A stretch of 64,000 nt of DNA from Pseudoneurospora amorphoporcata (GCA_033297205.1 MU859112.1:124335-188334); one strand, 5' to 3'. Counted from the first letter of the stretch, positions 26,468 through 40,503 are shown. Numbers and translations: made by a program. Notes: generated by a model from the letters alone, not told the origin.

Positions 26468-29400
26468 ATGGCGCCCTCAGCGTTGCCACAGAAGCGCGCG
26501 TTTGGCGAGGCAACGAGCGCCCTCAGCAACATTCACAATCTTCCCGCTGCTTCGTCAGATTCAACCAAGAAAAGACGCCTCGACGATGTTCCTCCCTCGT
26601 CCCGCTTCCGAACTTTCAAGAATGACGGCAAGGGCAGAATATCCTCTACTCAACCCAAGAGCGCCTTCGAGAGCGAGGTACTTGAACGCATGAGCCAGGA
26701 TATTTCCGACCTGAAACAGAACAACTCGGAAAAGGATCAAGCTTGGGAACGTCCGCCACTACCAGCGACCTACAACCCAGCTACAGACAGTCTCTGCTTT
26801 CAGTCCATCGAGGCTGAAGAGGGATTCCTCCACGGTGGCCAGGCGACCATTAAGCTGTTTGGAGTTACTGAGAATGGAAATTCGGTTCTCCTCCATGTCA
26901 AGGACTTCAAGCATTACCTCTATGTCCAAGCCCCCGTATCGTTTGGTCCCGATGACTGCTCCAAGTACAGAGCATTCCTCGAAACTCAGCTCGCCATGCC
27001 TACACCGGCCATCCATTCGGTCACCCTGACGATGCGCGAGAACATGTACGGCTTTCAAGGCAACACACAAAACCCTTATATCAAGGTCACCGTCAACGAC
27101 CCCAAGTTTCTCCCCAGAGTCCGAAGATTGATCGAAACGAACAAGGCCAATTGGAAGGGCATGTGGAAGAGCGATGGGTCTATCATGACTTTTGATGATA
27201 TCCAGTATCTGCTTCGGTTCATGGTCGACTGCTCGGTACCTAACCCCCTCGCACTATTCCCATGAGCTTTCAAGCTAACAAACACCAGATTGCTGGTATG
27301 TCTTGGGTAGAGGCGCCCGCAGGCAGCTATCAGCTTGTCGCCGATAAACACTCCAACTGTCAAATCGAAGCCGAGATGAGCTACCGTGATCTAATAGCAC
27401 ACAAGCCCACTGGCGAATGGTCCAAGATGGCCCCTCTGCGAATTCTCTCCTTCGATATCGAGTGCGCTGGTCGCAAGGGCATCTTCCCCGAACCGCAACA
27501 CGACTCCGTCATTCAGATCGCCAACATCGTCACAAAGTACGGAGAGAAGAAGCCATTTGTCCGGAACGTGTTCTGTCTTGACACGACTAGCCCGATTGTG
27601 GCTACCCAGATTCTGTCTTTTGACAGGGAAGAGGACATGCTTCGCGAATGGCGCAACTTCCTAGAACAGGTCGATCCGGATATTATAATTGGTTACAACA
27701 TTGCCAACTTCGATTTCCCGTACCTTCTTGACCGAGCCAAACACCTAAAAGTCAAGGACTTCGACTTCTGGTCTCGTACCAGGGTAAGATCTGTGGCAAA
27801 GGAAACAAACTTCTCCAGCAAGCAGATGGGCAACCGCGACACCAAGGCTACAAATACCAACGGACGTCTTCAGCTCGACATGCTACAATTGGTACAACGC
27901 GACTATCAGCTGAGAAGTTACACCCTTAACGCTGTCTGCTCAAACTTCTTAGGGGAGCAGAAGGAAGATGTGCATCATTCTATGATCACGGAATTGTTCG
28001 AAGGCACACCGGAATCCAGGCGGCGTCTTGCACTTTACTGCTTGAAGGATGCCTATCTACCGCAGAGGTTGATGGACAAGCTATCATGTCTAGAAAACTA
28101 CACCGAAATGGCAAGAGTCACGGGCGTGCCTTTCAACTTCCTCTTGGCCAGAGGTCAGCAAGTCAAGTTCTTGAGTCAACTATTCCGCAAGGCTTTGGAG
28201 CAGAAGCTGGTCATTCCCAATCTGCGTCCCGAGTCCTCGGAAGAGCAGTACGAAGGTGCTACTGTCATTGAGCCCACAAGAGGCTACTACGATGTGCCCA
28301 TTGCCACTCTCGATTTCGCTTCACTGTATCCCAGTATCATGCAGGCGCACAACCTCTGCTACACCACTCTCATCAAGAAGCGGGATATTGAGAGGTGGAA
28401 CCTGAAGAAGGATGAGGACTACATTGTTACTCCAAATGGAGACATGTTTGTGACGACTAAGCAGAGGAAAGGTCTTTTGGCACAAATTCTGGAGGAATTG
28501 CTCTCTGCCAGAAAGCAAGCAAAGCGCGAGTTGGCCGTAGAGAAGGATTCATTCAAGAAGGCTGTGCTGAACGGTCGTCAATTGGCCTTGAAGATCAGCG
28601 CCAACTCCGTCTACGGTTTGACGGGAGCTACGAACGGCAAACTTCCATGCTTGGAAATCGCCAGTAGTGTCACCAGTTTCGGTCGACAAATGATCGAGAG
28701 GACCAAGAAGGAGGTGGAGGAGCGGTATACCATTGCCAATGGCTATTCACACGATGCTCAGGTCATCTACGGTGATACTGATTCCGTCATGGTCAAGTTC
28801 GGAACCAAGGATCTTGCCGAGGCCATGAAGCTCGGTCAAGACGCCTCGGAGTATGTCTCGGGCAAGTTCATCAAGCCCATCAAGCTGGAGTTCGAAAAGG
28901 TCTACTTCCCATACCTGCTCATCAACAAGAAGCGTTATGCGGGTCTGTACTGGACCAAGCCTGAGAAGTACGACAAGATGGACACCAAGGGTATCGAGAC
29001 GGTTCGTCGTGATAACTGCTTGCTAGTCCAGACTGTCATCGAGAAGGTTCTTAGAATGATCCTGATCGACCAAGACGTCCCTGGAGCCCAAGCGTAAGAA
29101 TTTCCTACTTTACCCCTTTAGCCCAGTCAACATCATGCTAACTTTCCCCACTAGATACGTCAAAGACACCATCGCGGACCTCCTGCAAAACAAGATCGAC
29201 ATGTCCAAGCTAGTCATCACCAAGGCCCTGACCAAGGAGAACTACGACGCCAAGCAAGCCCACGTCGAGCTCGCGCAGCGCATGAAGAAGCGCGACGCCG
29301 GCTCCGCCCCTGGGCTCGGCGATCGCGTCGCCTACGTTATGGTGAAAGGCGCGGCGGGCTCCAAAAACTTCGAGCGGTCCGAAGACCCCATCTACGTGCT

Positions 29401-29896
29401 CGAGCACAACGTGCCCATCGACACCAAGTACTACCTGGACAACCAGCTAGCCAAGCCCTTGGGTCGCATCTTCGAGCCCATCCTGGGCGAGACCAAGGCC
29501 AAGTCGTTGCTGACGGGTGACCACACCCGCGTCGTCTCGGTTGCCGCCCCGACCGTCGGTGGACTCATGAAGTTCGCCAAGAAGACGCAGACGTGCATGG
29601 GCTGCAAGAAGCCGCTCACGGGCAAAGAGGAGAGCCAGGGTGCCGTCTGCGCGGACGATGCTCCGAGAGTGGGTGAGCTGTACAAGAAGACGCTGGATAA
29701 GGTGTCGGATCTGGAAGTCAGGTTTGGCAGGCTCTGGACCCAGTGTCAAAGGTGCCAGGGGTCGATGCACTGCGAGGTTATCTGCAGTAGCAAGGATTGT
29801 CCGATTTTCTACATGCGGATGAAGGCTAAGAAGGATCTGGAGGATGCGAATAAGGAGCTGACAAGGTTTGATTTTGATGCGGCTGCTATGTGGTAA
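26468..29896 (+). CDS. pol3: DNA polymerase delta catalytic subunit
   Basis: Exons 26468-27235, 27289-29093 and 29155-29896 join in phase to 1104 residues (yeast Pol3 has 1097). This B-family polymerase replicates mainly the lagging strand with PCNA. Exonuclease motifs: [10 protein letters not shown] (about 310), [10 protein letters not shown] and YCLKDAYLP. Polymerase motifs: [10 protein letters not shown] (about 598); [23 protein letters not shown] (about 750). The C-terminal metal sites are CysA (Cys1005, Cys1008, Cys1023, and Asp1026 where the fourth Cys is expected) and CysB (Cys1055, 1058, 1068, 1073), the latter intact and expected to bind the 4Fe-4S cluster and the B subunit. A basic nuclear-localisation stretch, KKRRLDD, lies near residue 36. 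Introns are 53 and 61 nt. Confidence 0.97.
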
Positions 29897-30501
29897 AGGG
29901 GATATGTGTGCGTAGTTGTAGAATGCTCTGAGCATGTGTCATACATGTTTTAGGAGGGGTGGGATACGTAAAGGCTGTCTAAACCAAGTGTAACGGTATC
30001 ACATTGGTATGTCAAGGCGTTTTGGTATGGATATCAATGTCATTGATTACAAGCAAGTTGGTGGTATATGTTTACAAGTTATAGGAGAAAAGAATGGCTG
30101 AGTTTGTTCTGATATATCATGGCAAGCTTTTGGTCCCTTGTGTAGTAGACGATCATGAGTAGCAGGGGGATATGATTCAGTACAGAAAGTATGAGTGATT
30201 GTCTCGATATATATGTATACAGTAAGTACTCTCTGGACCTGCCAGAGTGTGGCATTCCTGTTGGCCACCGCCTTCTATGTAGGCACTCCTCTAATCATGC
30301 GTGGTATCAACTTCATCCCCACTTACGTAACTTCATCTCCTTGACGGAAAAAAAAGAAATTGGACCAACTTCCAAACGCCATACCAGTATAGAACAAAAC
30401 GAAGTATCCAACCCAACTGTTATCGACAAAGTGAACAGCATGTGTATCCAAAATCATCATTATGGTCCCCATAATCGTCATCATCATTCCCATCACTCCT
30501 C
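29897..30501. other. Convergent intergenic spacer
   Basis: 605 bp between the stop codons of pol3 and the GMC fusion gene. AT-rich 3' flanks with no coding signal. Confidence 0.6.
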
Positions 30502-33500
30502 TCAGTAAAGCAACTCCCCAGAATCAACCATCTCCTTAAACTCATCATTTGGCTCCACAAATTTGTACGTCTCCCCTCTACACACCCTATCCACCTCCTC
30601 CCTCACAAACGGATAGACATCCTTCCAGGCGTTCCGGCCCATCCACACATCCAGATGTCCATACCCAGGCACCACGCGCCTCTTGTAGCTAGTATCGTTG
30701 GTGCCAAAAGTGTCGCACAGGATCTCATAGGTGCGCTCCGTCGCCTCGGGCGACAGCACAGCCTGGTCGCGACCTACGAACAGCAGGAACGGAATGCCCT
30801 TGAGCCGCTGAATATTCTCGGGCGTGTCGAGGCGCCGGCACAATGGTTCGTTGGTCATGACGTGGCCCTCAGCGCCCTGCTTCATGAGCAGGTGGAGCAA
30901 CTTCATATTGACGCCGCCGAAGAAGCGGTCGATCTGCCTGTGCGTGGCCTCGTTCAGGTTGCTGTGGTTCCAGCACCGGCCGAACACCAGGCTGGTACGA
31001 TGGCAGGCGGCATTATTGCAGATCTCCTTGCGCGGCTGAGGGTAGAGACGCAGGAGCTGGTTGAGAGCCTGCTGGACGTAGCTGTCGTCGCGGCTGGTGC
31101 TGCAGCTGAACCAATTGCCAGCGAGGGCCTTGTAGATCTTGTCATAGGGGCCAGTGGTCGCCTTGATGAGGTTCATGGTTTGCCAGATAGGGTTCATGAA
31201 GACTTGAGAGCAGGAGACACCCAGGAACCAGTCAGTTGGGATCGTGCCGTCGAGCATACCGGTGGAGAGGGCGACACTGCCCATGCAGTGGGCGATGGTG
31301 TAGATCTTCTCCTTGCTGAAGTGCTCACGAATGTATTGCATGCATGCCTTGATGTCAAGACGGGCATCATAGGTGGTCCAGCTGTTCTCCGCAACCATAA
31401 GCTGACCGATACGGTGAACTGTGACGAATACACGGTAACCAGCGCGTCTGAAGTAATTGACAGCGTTGTACCGGATGGTAGGAAGAGCAAAAATGTGATG
31501 ATCAACTGCTGCACCGGGAACCATGAAGAGATTCTTGACGTTCTTCTCGTCGTTATCAGGATAGTGAGTTGGTTCCCACATGTGGAGGCGCGTGCAGACT
31601 CCATCGTCGGCGTAGATGGCATAGGATTTTGTCGGTGGTGTGTTGTTGATGTAGCCTGTGGGTAACATGCTTGGGTACTCGAGAGGAGTCAAGGGTGCCA
31701 TGAAGAGGGAGAGAGACTTGCGGGTGAAGAAGGTGAGGAAACTAGCCGCACTGACTACCTTCTTCAAGAGGTTGCTGCCAGTTGGGGTCATGGTCATGAT
31801 CTCAGAGAGGAAATCCTTCGGCTGAATGTTCATAATACCCTTGGCGAGCACCTTGCCACGCCTCCAAGCGTTTTCATCGTCGAGATTGCTGCACATTCCA
31901 TCCACATGCTCGCTGACTGTCACGTAGAGTGTGCTAGTCGAGCGCCAGAACTGTAGAGGGTTCAACGCAACAGACGAATCAACAACCTTGTAACCGTGGA
32001 AGTGCAATCTCCTGCCATCGACACCGGTCATATCGAAATCATAAGTCAGGTTCCGGGTACCAGGTGCCTTGTCATCGATGATGAACAGATTGAATTCACC
32101 TCTGCGAACCATGAACGGTGAGCCAGGAATTGCGGGACACACAAACGTTCCCGTCAGCATGGCGCGATGCTGAGCGTGTGAAAGGGTCCTTAAGGTGTCA
32201 AAAGCTTGCACACTGAGGAAGAAGCGAGCACTTTCGCAGCGCGATTTGGCGGTCCGGTAGGCAAGCTCGTATGTAGACCGCTCATCAGTGTTCATGTTAG
32301 GATCATGATGGATGAAGCCAGACATGACCTCAGTGAAACCCATGCCGCTTGAGCAAAGTTCCTTGGCCATTTGGATAGCTCGGGTTGCGTAGCCAAGGCT
32401 GTACCCTTCTTCCACGGCCTCGATCTTTGAGACAGTCCTCTGTGGCAAGTGCTGCTTGGGCTTATGTTGGGGTTCACCAAACAGATCAAGGATGCCGTTC
32501 CCCTCGTCGCTGATTTGCAATCCCTGGCGCTGGCAGTAGGCTTCAACAGACCGCTCCGCTAGGGCAGCAATGGTGGCGAAGGGATTGGCACCCAGAGCGG
32601 TGGGAATCACCGCGGCGTCTGTGATGATGAGGCCGTCATGGGTCTCACTTCCGAGTCCCGTGAACACTTCACCCACATGGTTGGTGACACCGGTCCGACC
32701 CGTATTGTCTCGGGCCATACAAGCTCCGCTGTAAGTTTCAAGGTTGTGTTAGTCTCAGTACGTGCCACAGTACAGTGCCTGTACGAGGGTTTAAGAGTAG
32801 GAATGGAGCAACATACCCGATAGGATGGACTGTTACTTGCTGGTTACCCAGCATGGTATCGAAGGGATTTTTGACAAAGGTACCGCCAACAGCCTCCGTA
32901 GCTTGTGCCAAGAGGTTGTTGAGCTTCTTGACATGATCACTTCGACCAACACCAAGGAACTCCAGGACTGGCTTATCGTCCTGCAAAGTCAGCATGGCCT
33001 GATTACCTGTGAGAGTGTTAGCTTTCATATTAATGTTGCCTTGTTTGAGGTTTGTTTGAGCTGCTTACTGTCGTGAGACATGATGAGGTAAATCTGTGTC
33101 CTTGCAATGGCACCCTTCTGGAAGTAAGGGCCCAAGAACCTGCTACCATAACGAGCCAGAGCAGAGTGCGCCTTGTCAAGAACGGTCAGGTTCTTGGGTT
33201 CTTCGCTTCCTGGCATCAGGTCAAGCATTGCTTGTAGGAAGTGTGCGAGGGCGTGAGGAACCGAGCCCTCTTCGATGACGAATCCGTCAAGCGGGTTCTC
33301 TAGGTTATGTCTGCAATCGATGACACTGGTGATGCAAGGCCCGATGGGGTTGTATGGCGAAGGGTATGCCCGGCCAATGCCGTTCACCATCTCGTTGGTG
33401 TTGTAGCCAAATGCCAGGATATCTCCATTCCCGCTCATGTTCTGGCCGACTAAGTTGCTCATCTCAAGACCCATCGCTTTGCTTCTAAGCAGAATCTCGG

Positions 33501-34877
33501 GAGTTGCAAGGGCGCCAGCGCCCAGGAAGATTGCTTTCCGCGCCCGAACCCACATGAGGTCGCCGTGAAGGTTCGCTTTGAAATGACCACGGTTGCGGCC
33601 ATGCCAGGCGAAGTACACAAGGTAGCCATCATCGTTACCCTGTTCGTCCTTGGCCTTTTCAATGTACCGCACCTCGCACTCGCAGAACAATTCAGCGCCC
33701 CAGTTCCAGGCATCAGCCAGATAGGTAACCAGGGTGGTCGTCTTTGAGCCGTCGTTGACGCCAGTAGCATCCTGACCGGTCAAAGCCGATGCTGACATCT
33801 CAACACCACAGCTATTTGGGCCATTCTGGAAGCGCGTTGTCTGCTTGACCTTCCTCCACTTGTCACCATAGCCCATGTACTGGGCTTGCTTCTTGAGGAG
33901 TTTGGCCTTGGGAAGCTCGGGCCAGTCATCGGGGTATTCTGCTGGCTCAAGTACTTTTTCTACCTTCCCATAGTCTGATAGAGAAGATTAGTATCCACCT
34001 TGTTAAACCATCTGCACTTCAGGTTTGTGAAAAGGTTCGTGAACTTACACTTGTCCAAAGAGTCCACCTTGTTCCGGATCTCGGGAGGCCAAGCCTTCAT
34101 GGCCAAGGTACCCTTATCGGCCTCCATGAAGACATTAGCGTTCATAAGACTTGTTCCACCGAGGCCTAAATTTCCCCGTTAGCTGGCGTCCTGCCACGCT
34201 TCTACACAGGTATACATACCATTACCCACAACGGCATTTTGTCCCTTGCCGAAAACCAAGTGATACATGCCGGTGGGATCACCCGTCTGAACGGGTATAC
34301 CATCCAGAGACCCCGGAGCAAATGTACCGGATGTATGGAGTTCTTTGAAGGCGTCCGCGGCACCAGTAGGGTACTCGCCAGGCCACTTCTCACGGCCACG
34401 CTCAAGAACACACACCGATGAGCCTGTGCGAGCCATACGTGACGCCGCAACACCACCGCCGTACCCAGATCCAATAACCACAACATCGTAGGCAGCTTGT
34501 ATAAGTTCTACCGGCCTCGAGATTCTCGGAAACTCTTGACGGTCTTGGTCGGCCACATAACTGCGCACTTTGCCGTTGGCTCGAGCGCGAGGTCCGCCAG
34601 CTTGGTGGTCATGGATACCTTCTGTCGGAATCTGGTGAGACACTGGGTTGGACCGAGGAAAATCCTGAGGTTGTTGCTTGGGGCTCCTACGGGGAGTAGG
34701 GGGGAAGTCCGAATCGGGTGACTCGATGAAGGAGGCTTCCGAATCGCCGTTGGTATGTGTAGAGCCGGAGAAGAGGCCGGTGGTGTCGGTTTTCACTCCG
34801 AGTTGGCGACCACTACAAGCCGGGGTCGGTGGAGGCGACGGAGCCCCGTTTGACTGGTGAGCCGATAGCCTATCCAT
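30502..34877 (-). CDS. GMC oxidoreductase (cholesterol-oxidase-like) fused to an alpha/beta hydrolase
   Basis: Exons 34877-34220, 34165-34049, 33974-33069, 33006-32817 and 32728-30502 join in phase to 1365 residues. The first about 125 residues are Ser/Pro-rich. A Rossmann FAD-binding motif (DVVVIGSGYGGGVAA, 131-145) opens a GMC domain with VVGNGLGGTSLMNANVF and IFLGAGALATPEIL. It closes with HPIGGACMARD and the GMC ending ITDAAVIPTALGANPFATIA (about 659-680). From about residue 980 an alpha/beta hydrolase follows. Its nucleophile elbow reads IAHCMGS, placing Cys1105 where Ser is usual. Likely partners are Asp1278 (FVGRDQAV) and His1315 (GYGHLDVW). FAD-dependent oxidation of a steroid or other lipid alcohol followed by hydrolysis is an inference; the substrate is unknown. 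The start is the first in-frame ATG; only a TTG lies further upstream. Confidence 0.88.
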
Positions 34878-37800
34878 CTCTTTAGTCCGGAGTTTATCGC
34901 AAAGTTCAAATTCAAGTCTCCTAATGAAAGGGCTGGAGCTGAAGATGTCAGTGGAGAGGCCGTAAGGTTGGCACAAGGGGTATGGTGTGGCTATATGTCT
35001 TGTGGAACACGGATGTGAAGGGAAAAGGTGTAATGTAAATATAAGAAATGTTAATGAGACACCGTTGATAAGAGCTGAGAGTAAACGGGGAGGTGAGCAG
35101 AGATTTCAGTACCGTTAGAGAGTGGATGGGAGGCGTCAAGTTGATATATACGTGCTGGCCAGAACGACCTTATAGACTATTTTGCCCTGGTCCTTGATAT
35201 CCAAACTGTCTGATGGGGACGCCATAACGTGGCACTGTTCTAGCCCGACTAGGCAAATGAGCAATAAGCGTTTCTCGAGAAGCTCCATGGAAGTGCGGCT
35301 GGACAATGTGTACCGACTTGTACATCGGACTAGCGTATAGCCCTACCTACTCTGTGAGGTATAGGTTGAGGAGGAGGAGGCCTGTACACTGTGTCGGTCT
35401 GTATCCGTTCAGGTAGAAGATCAGATACTTCGTGTGGACAAAGACAAAAACGGTTACCCGGCTCTCTCTCATGGCTTTAAGTATCGTGAAGGCGCAGTGT
35501 CCGCTAGGTTTTAGTTTGAACCTGGCTCCCAGGTTCGCCGAGGCTGCGCTGAACAAAAATACATTATCGTGGGAAATGCGAGTCACCATTGGCCGGGGTC
35601 CGTCTCCAGGCACGACGATGGAGGGTTGCAAGGGTATGGACGTCGAGTGCATTGCTAGCGTCTGGACATCCACCGAAAATGTGCAATGGCAACGGCATGG
35701 CACCACCATGTGAGAAGCGCGAGTCGAAGATGCTGATTGTTGCCGACCATCAAGAGGGTGTGGGTACACGAACTGCAAGCCTCATGTTTCCCGAAGGATG
35801 GGAGAGGCCAGCTCGTGTGAAGTTGCAAGCCACGGCGACTGCTTAAAACCAAGACAGGGCGCCTTGCCTCTTCTATGACTTTGGAAACCAAAAAGGAGAT
35901 TATTCCGTTATGTTCAACGATGGTTTCTTCCGATATGTGTATCAAGTGATGTCTTGTACGGAGTCGTTTGGCTCGGAGTAGAGGGGCCGGCTACTCCGTC
36001 ATGTATCCCCATATTGAATTGACATGGCAAATCCATAGCCAAGCAAGGACGGAGCTGAATTCTCCCATTGCACCTTGTCCTTGCTGTTATCCACTTCGAT
36101 CAGCATCAGATCTTGTCCCTCGCTTGGCAAACATATCTGAGGCTCTTTTTTTTTTGGTCTGGAAACGACCGAATCTTGACATGCGACTCTGAGCTCCCCT
36201 CTCTCCTGAAATATTTGACGGCTTTGGCTGCGAGGTCACGTCGACCTTTTGATATGAGGATAGCGCCGTGATTCTTTGTTGCGAATTTTTTACCATTGCA
36301 AAGGCATGTTTTGACGGTGTATGGCAGCTTTGGGATGCGAACGGAAGGCAGTCCAATCCGTATTGTTCGGCGAAGGAAGGGTCTTGAGCCCTGGAGGGAT
36401 GGGGTAGCGAACAGCCAGCGATCAAGCTGCCATTGGACGTCGATCATTGAGTGGCTGATATCCCCTGCGCTTCCTGGCTTAGAGATGCTATCGCCGATCC
36501 TATTGGCTTGAAAACGAAGCTAGCACCTAGGCGGTGATAGGATGATAGGACGAGCCCAAAGCTACTGGACGAGTGCTACGCACGACTGCGAGGACTCTTC
36601 TCAGTTCATGTCCATTTCCGTCGTTCCCTTTCCTCAACCTGCTATCTTTCTGACCGTCGTTGGTAGTACGAGAGTGCTTAGCGAGAATGTCGATTCGGAT
36701 ACTCCGTATCACAGACGGTACCCAGGTGGCCATTGTCATTGTCGTCATCTTCATTCCGGCCCATCACAAGCCGGTTCATGTCCGGGCAGATGACGGCAGG
36801 ACGGCGACGTTGACTGGACGCCATCAAACCCCCCATCCTCAACGCAACTGGACGCTCTTCACGATCCGACCACAATGTGGCCCCCAATGATAACGATATT
36901 CCGAGAAAGGGGGGCGTCAGAGGAAAAGGCACGGAAGGCCGTCATCGTCATGGAGAGACGAATTGGGGATTGGTTTTCCAGCGCAAGCTTCAACTGGCCT
37001 GCCGTTTCTGCCGCTCTCCCGCATTTCGGGGTTGCATTCAGCCCTGAAGCAGGTGAGATGATGTTCGTTGCAGAGGAGTTGGAAACCTCCCGTCTCACTC
37101 CGTTCTCGTGGCGGCCAGTCCGCTCGTGTGGTCGAAGATCTGGAAGCATATGGGGACGAGTACGCTGTGCATATACTGCTCCCAGGCCAGTCGACAACGT
37201 GACAGCGGGTAGTGGCTTGACTGCCGTATCATGTACGGTATCATGCCAATTGCATGATGCTTATCCGGCTGTGCATCGGGAGTCGTTCTTGATGGCTGAT
37301 CCGGGACAACTGCCCCTGTTTAACATGCTTTTAAGGGTTCAAGCACCCATGGCAGTAAGGACCTTAAATTTTTGTCGTTCTTTTCTTCTTCGCCGCCGGC
37401 AGCCCTAGTCCTTCTGCATCACCAACGGCTCCGTTGGTTTGAAGTTAGCATCCGCATGGCAAAGTTTGTTGGTGGTGGAACGGCCCGTTGTCTCTACTTA
37501 CATAAGGTACTGTGCTTACTCGGTAGGGCTGGGGCAGTGCTTGATGAGCTACGGACAAGGAGCCCCTTTTGATGCTGAGCCGAACGACAAGGGAATAGGT
37601 GACAAGGGAGCGCAACCCCAGCAGCCAAGTGCGAACAATGTTCGGTCGAGACGGTCCAGTGCAACGTGGATGCCTGGGAATTGTAATGACCTCAACTGCG
37701 CCGTCAATTGTTTTTTCTGTGGGCAATCAATATTCTGGGAGGAAAAGAGGTTCGTCGAGGCGGGCTCCAGTCGCACAATGGAACGAGCAAGAGAATGGAA

Positions 37801-40503
37801 ACCGGCCTACGGCAATTTCTACTCATCGTCCTCACGACGGTCTGGAAGCGTCGAAGCGAGGAATTTTCATTCGCAGCCCCGAGAGGGAAGGTGCGACTCG
37901 ACAGCCTCGCGATAGTTACCAGCTGAGCAGTCGTCGCTTCCATACCATGGGTCTGATAAACCCGGAAGGAATTGGAATTGGTCGGAGAAATGCCTGTTTG
38001 GAAAGGACGTATGTACCAATCGATTGGCACCTGCCGTGGTATATACGGTTGTATACGGTACACCCAGCCGTAAGAAACCCGAATCCATGATGTCCATCGA
38101 ACGATATCTGACTTAAGCTTCTCAGAAAAGGAATCGAATAAGGACTGCCTTACGCGCCAAATTCGGCGATTCGATTCATCCCTACAAGGCATCAGCAATC
38201 CGATTGAGAATAATCCTAACATTGCCTTACACCGTACCTTTTTCTGTGAAATGTTAGTCCAAAAGTGCACATTGACATCTAATAATATCGCTCCCGTGTT
38301 CCCAAGCAGGCAGGCTCCCTCGTGTTCTCGGTATCCCCCATTCCCAAGTGTGTTACTGTTGCTTCTTCCTTTCCCCCAATCTGGTGTCACCAACCACGGC
38401 TCGACTCGGACAAAATGTTAAGGTACTAGTCATGTCGCGTCACACATCCTCCCGGTTACACCCGTTCTCGTTTCGTTTCGTGGTTTCCTACCTGCTGGGT
38501 CCAGAGCAAGGTGAATGATCAAAGACAGGAATGGGAAGGGTAACACACGCACACCGTGACACCACGCCGTTCCCCGTGGGGAGGTATGGTTGCGCTGTTC
38601 GAGGATTGGATATACGTAGCCGGGATCGTTCTTTTTGTCGTGGTCGGAGGAGGTCAAAGATTAAAAGAAGGCATCGCCACCACAACATTGTTTCAACCCC
38701 ATGAATCCCTTAGCTCGGTGCTTCCCCAACTCTTTCTATGCTGTCATCTGGATCAATATCACCCTTTTCGGTTGCTGAAGTTGTACAGAGGAAGCTGAAA
38801 GATGGCACGGGGATCAGGCAGCCTACTACATATGTAGGTACCAACCCTTTGTTGCTTTTCGGGATGTGTTTGCTGCTTAGTCCCGTACTAGCTCGAAAAC
38901 TACAGTTAATCATACAAACATGTTAGTGCTCCGCTAGTTTCCTAACACCCTCGCCATCAACAGTCCAATCAGATCAAACACCCAAACTTATCACCTAGTT
39001 ACGTATAGTGACGGAATGCGAACCTTCACGCACTCATACGGCTCAGAAGTTGTGATGGATACCCAATATTCGCCCCCATCCTCAACGTGCCATACCGTAT
39101 CGCAACTGAAATACTGTCAACCCTCGGATCGGAGAATAAAAAGAAGAGAAATCAGATGGACACTATCACAACAAAAGAGCGTCGTCCCAAAGTACATGAA
39201 ATCCACGTACGGTACCATATGTGTGATCCAGGGCGCTCTGGATATCAGGACTCGATAGTCGAGAAAAAGAAGCGCATCATCTCAAGCACACACAAAGAGC
39301 CCGCGGACTGTATCCTCTGTATGATCCAGCACGCCCTAACTCCTTGACATCAGACAGGGCACGATCTCGAGTTATGCCGACGACGCCTCACCACCGCCAC
39401 TTACGTTCTTGAACTCTCAACGTCATGCTGAACGTCGACGTAAGAGATGTTCCAACACTTTTTGTGGTCGGTGTGAATAAGACCTCTACATACGTAGTTG
39501 AAGCCTCTATACTACGTATAGTCGAAGGACCTTCTTCGCATCTTCGGTCAACGGAGTAAGCCCGTAAGCCTTATAAGCCCTAAACGAAAACCAACGGAAA
39601 ACGAACCAAAGCCACAACGGCACAGTGTTCTACCGGCAGCCAACGTTCAATACTTGGATATCATCATATTGCCAACAAGATTCTGACTTGGCCGCACTTG
39701 CCACACAATAAGCTTCTTACTGTGGACTACGGCCTACGGGCCGAATCCCTCCCCATCTCTGCCCATGAAGCTTGACTACGAGAAAATATTGAAGCCCAAA
39801 CAAGCCACAGTTATCTGGAACAGGTAATGTTTGCGGCGAAGGCTGTATCAAAAAGTACTTGACGGTATCAGAGTATCGCCGGTCATGAGACAAGTTGAAG
39901 AGACGATCAAATAAGAGTAACGTCGGAATCTCTGAAATTTCCAACGTTGGTTCCATGTTCAATGAAGTAAGCATTATTGGGCGTTCTCAGCGGCACAAGA
40001 AATTATCGGCGACTTCATACCGATTGCATTCACGAGTTCTGCTAGAACCGCGGATACCAGCATTTGAGAATGGCAATGGAAGAGTTTCGGGATTCTGAAA
40101 CAGCCAAAGTTAGTTCCAGGTTCTTCAGAAACATTGCAAGGAATTGGTAAGGCGGACATAGTTGCAGGTTTTACAGAGATCAAGGATTGTATAATCTGTC
40201 CGCAACATGGAAGTCTAAGCACGCACCCGAAGTGATCAGTCACGAGGAACGCATCGCAAGAGAATAAACGTTTTGTGAATCGACAGATAGGATATGAATT
40301 CACCAATGGTATATGTGCACGGAAAGTCATCAAACCCGCCTCCATCTAAAAAAAAAATACTCGAAACGCCAAAAGAACCCAAGCCTGCTCGGTATGATAG
40401 CATGGCAAACCCCAACTCCGGCCCGTGATTTTCATTGCTCAGTTCCCATCATAAAAATTTCCCTTTTTTTCCTTTCCAAGTTTCAAAAACGGTAAGAGTC
40501 CAC
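34878..40503. other. Gene-poor 5.6-kb region between the GMC fusion gene and am
   Basis: No protein or RNA gene could be supported. Many short ORFs occur on both strands, the longest being 177 codons (36875-37408, plus) and 229 codons (37704-38393, minus, without an ATG start). None shows a recognisable motif. The part next to 34877 is the promoter of the GMC gene, and the part next to 40504 is the am 3' flank. Base composition is ordinary, not RIP-like. Small palindromes such as CTATACTACGTATAG (39507-39521) occur. Confidence 0.6.

Noticed and set aside
34878..34976. N-terminal extension of the GMC fusion protein
   Set aside because: The extended frame starts at TTG. The first ATG is at 34877, so the extension was not used.
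36875..37408. 177-codon ATG-started frame in the gene-poor region
   Set aside because: No recognisable motif, weak codon bias, and no flanking splice-linked exons. Left as unsupported, though it is the best candidate for a missed gene there.
37704..38393. 229-codon minus-strand frame
   Set aside because: It begins with TTG and not ATG, has rare-codon composition and no motif; several overlapping frames are equally open.
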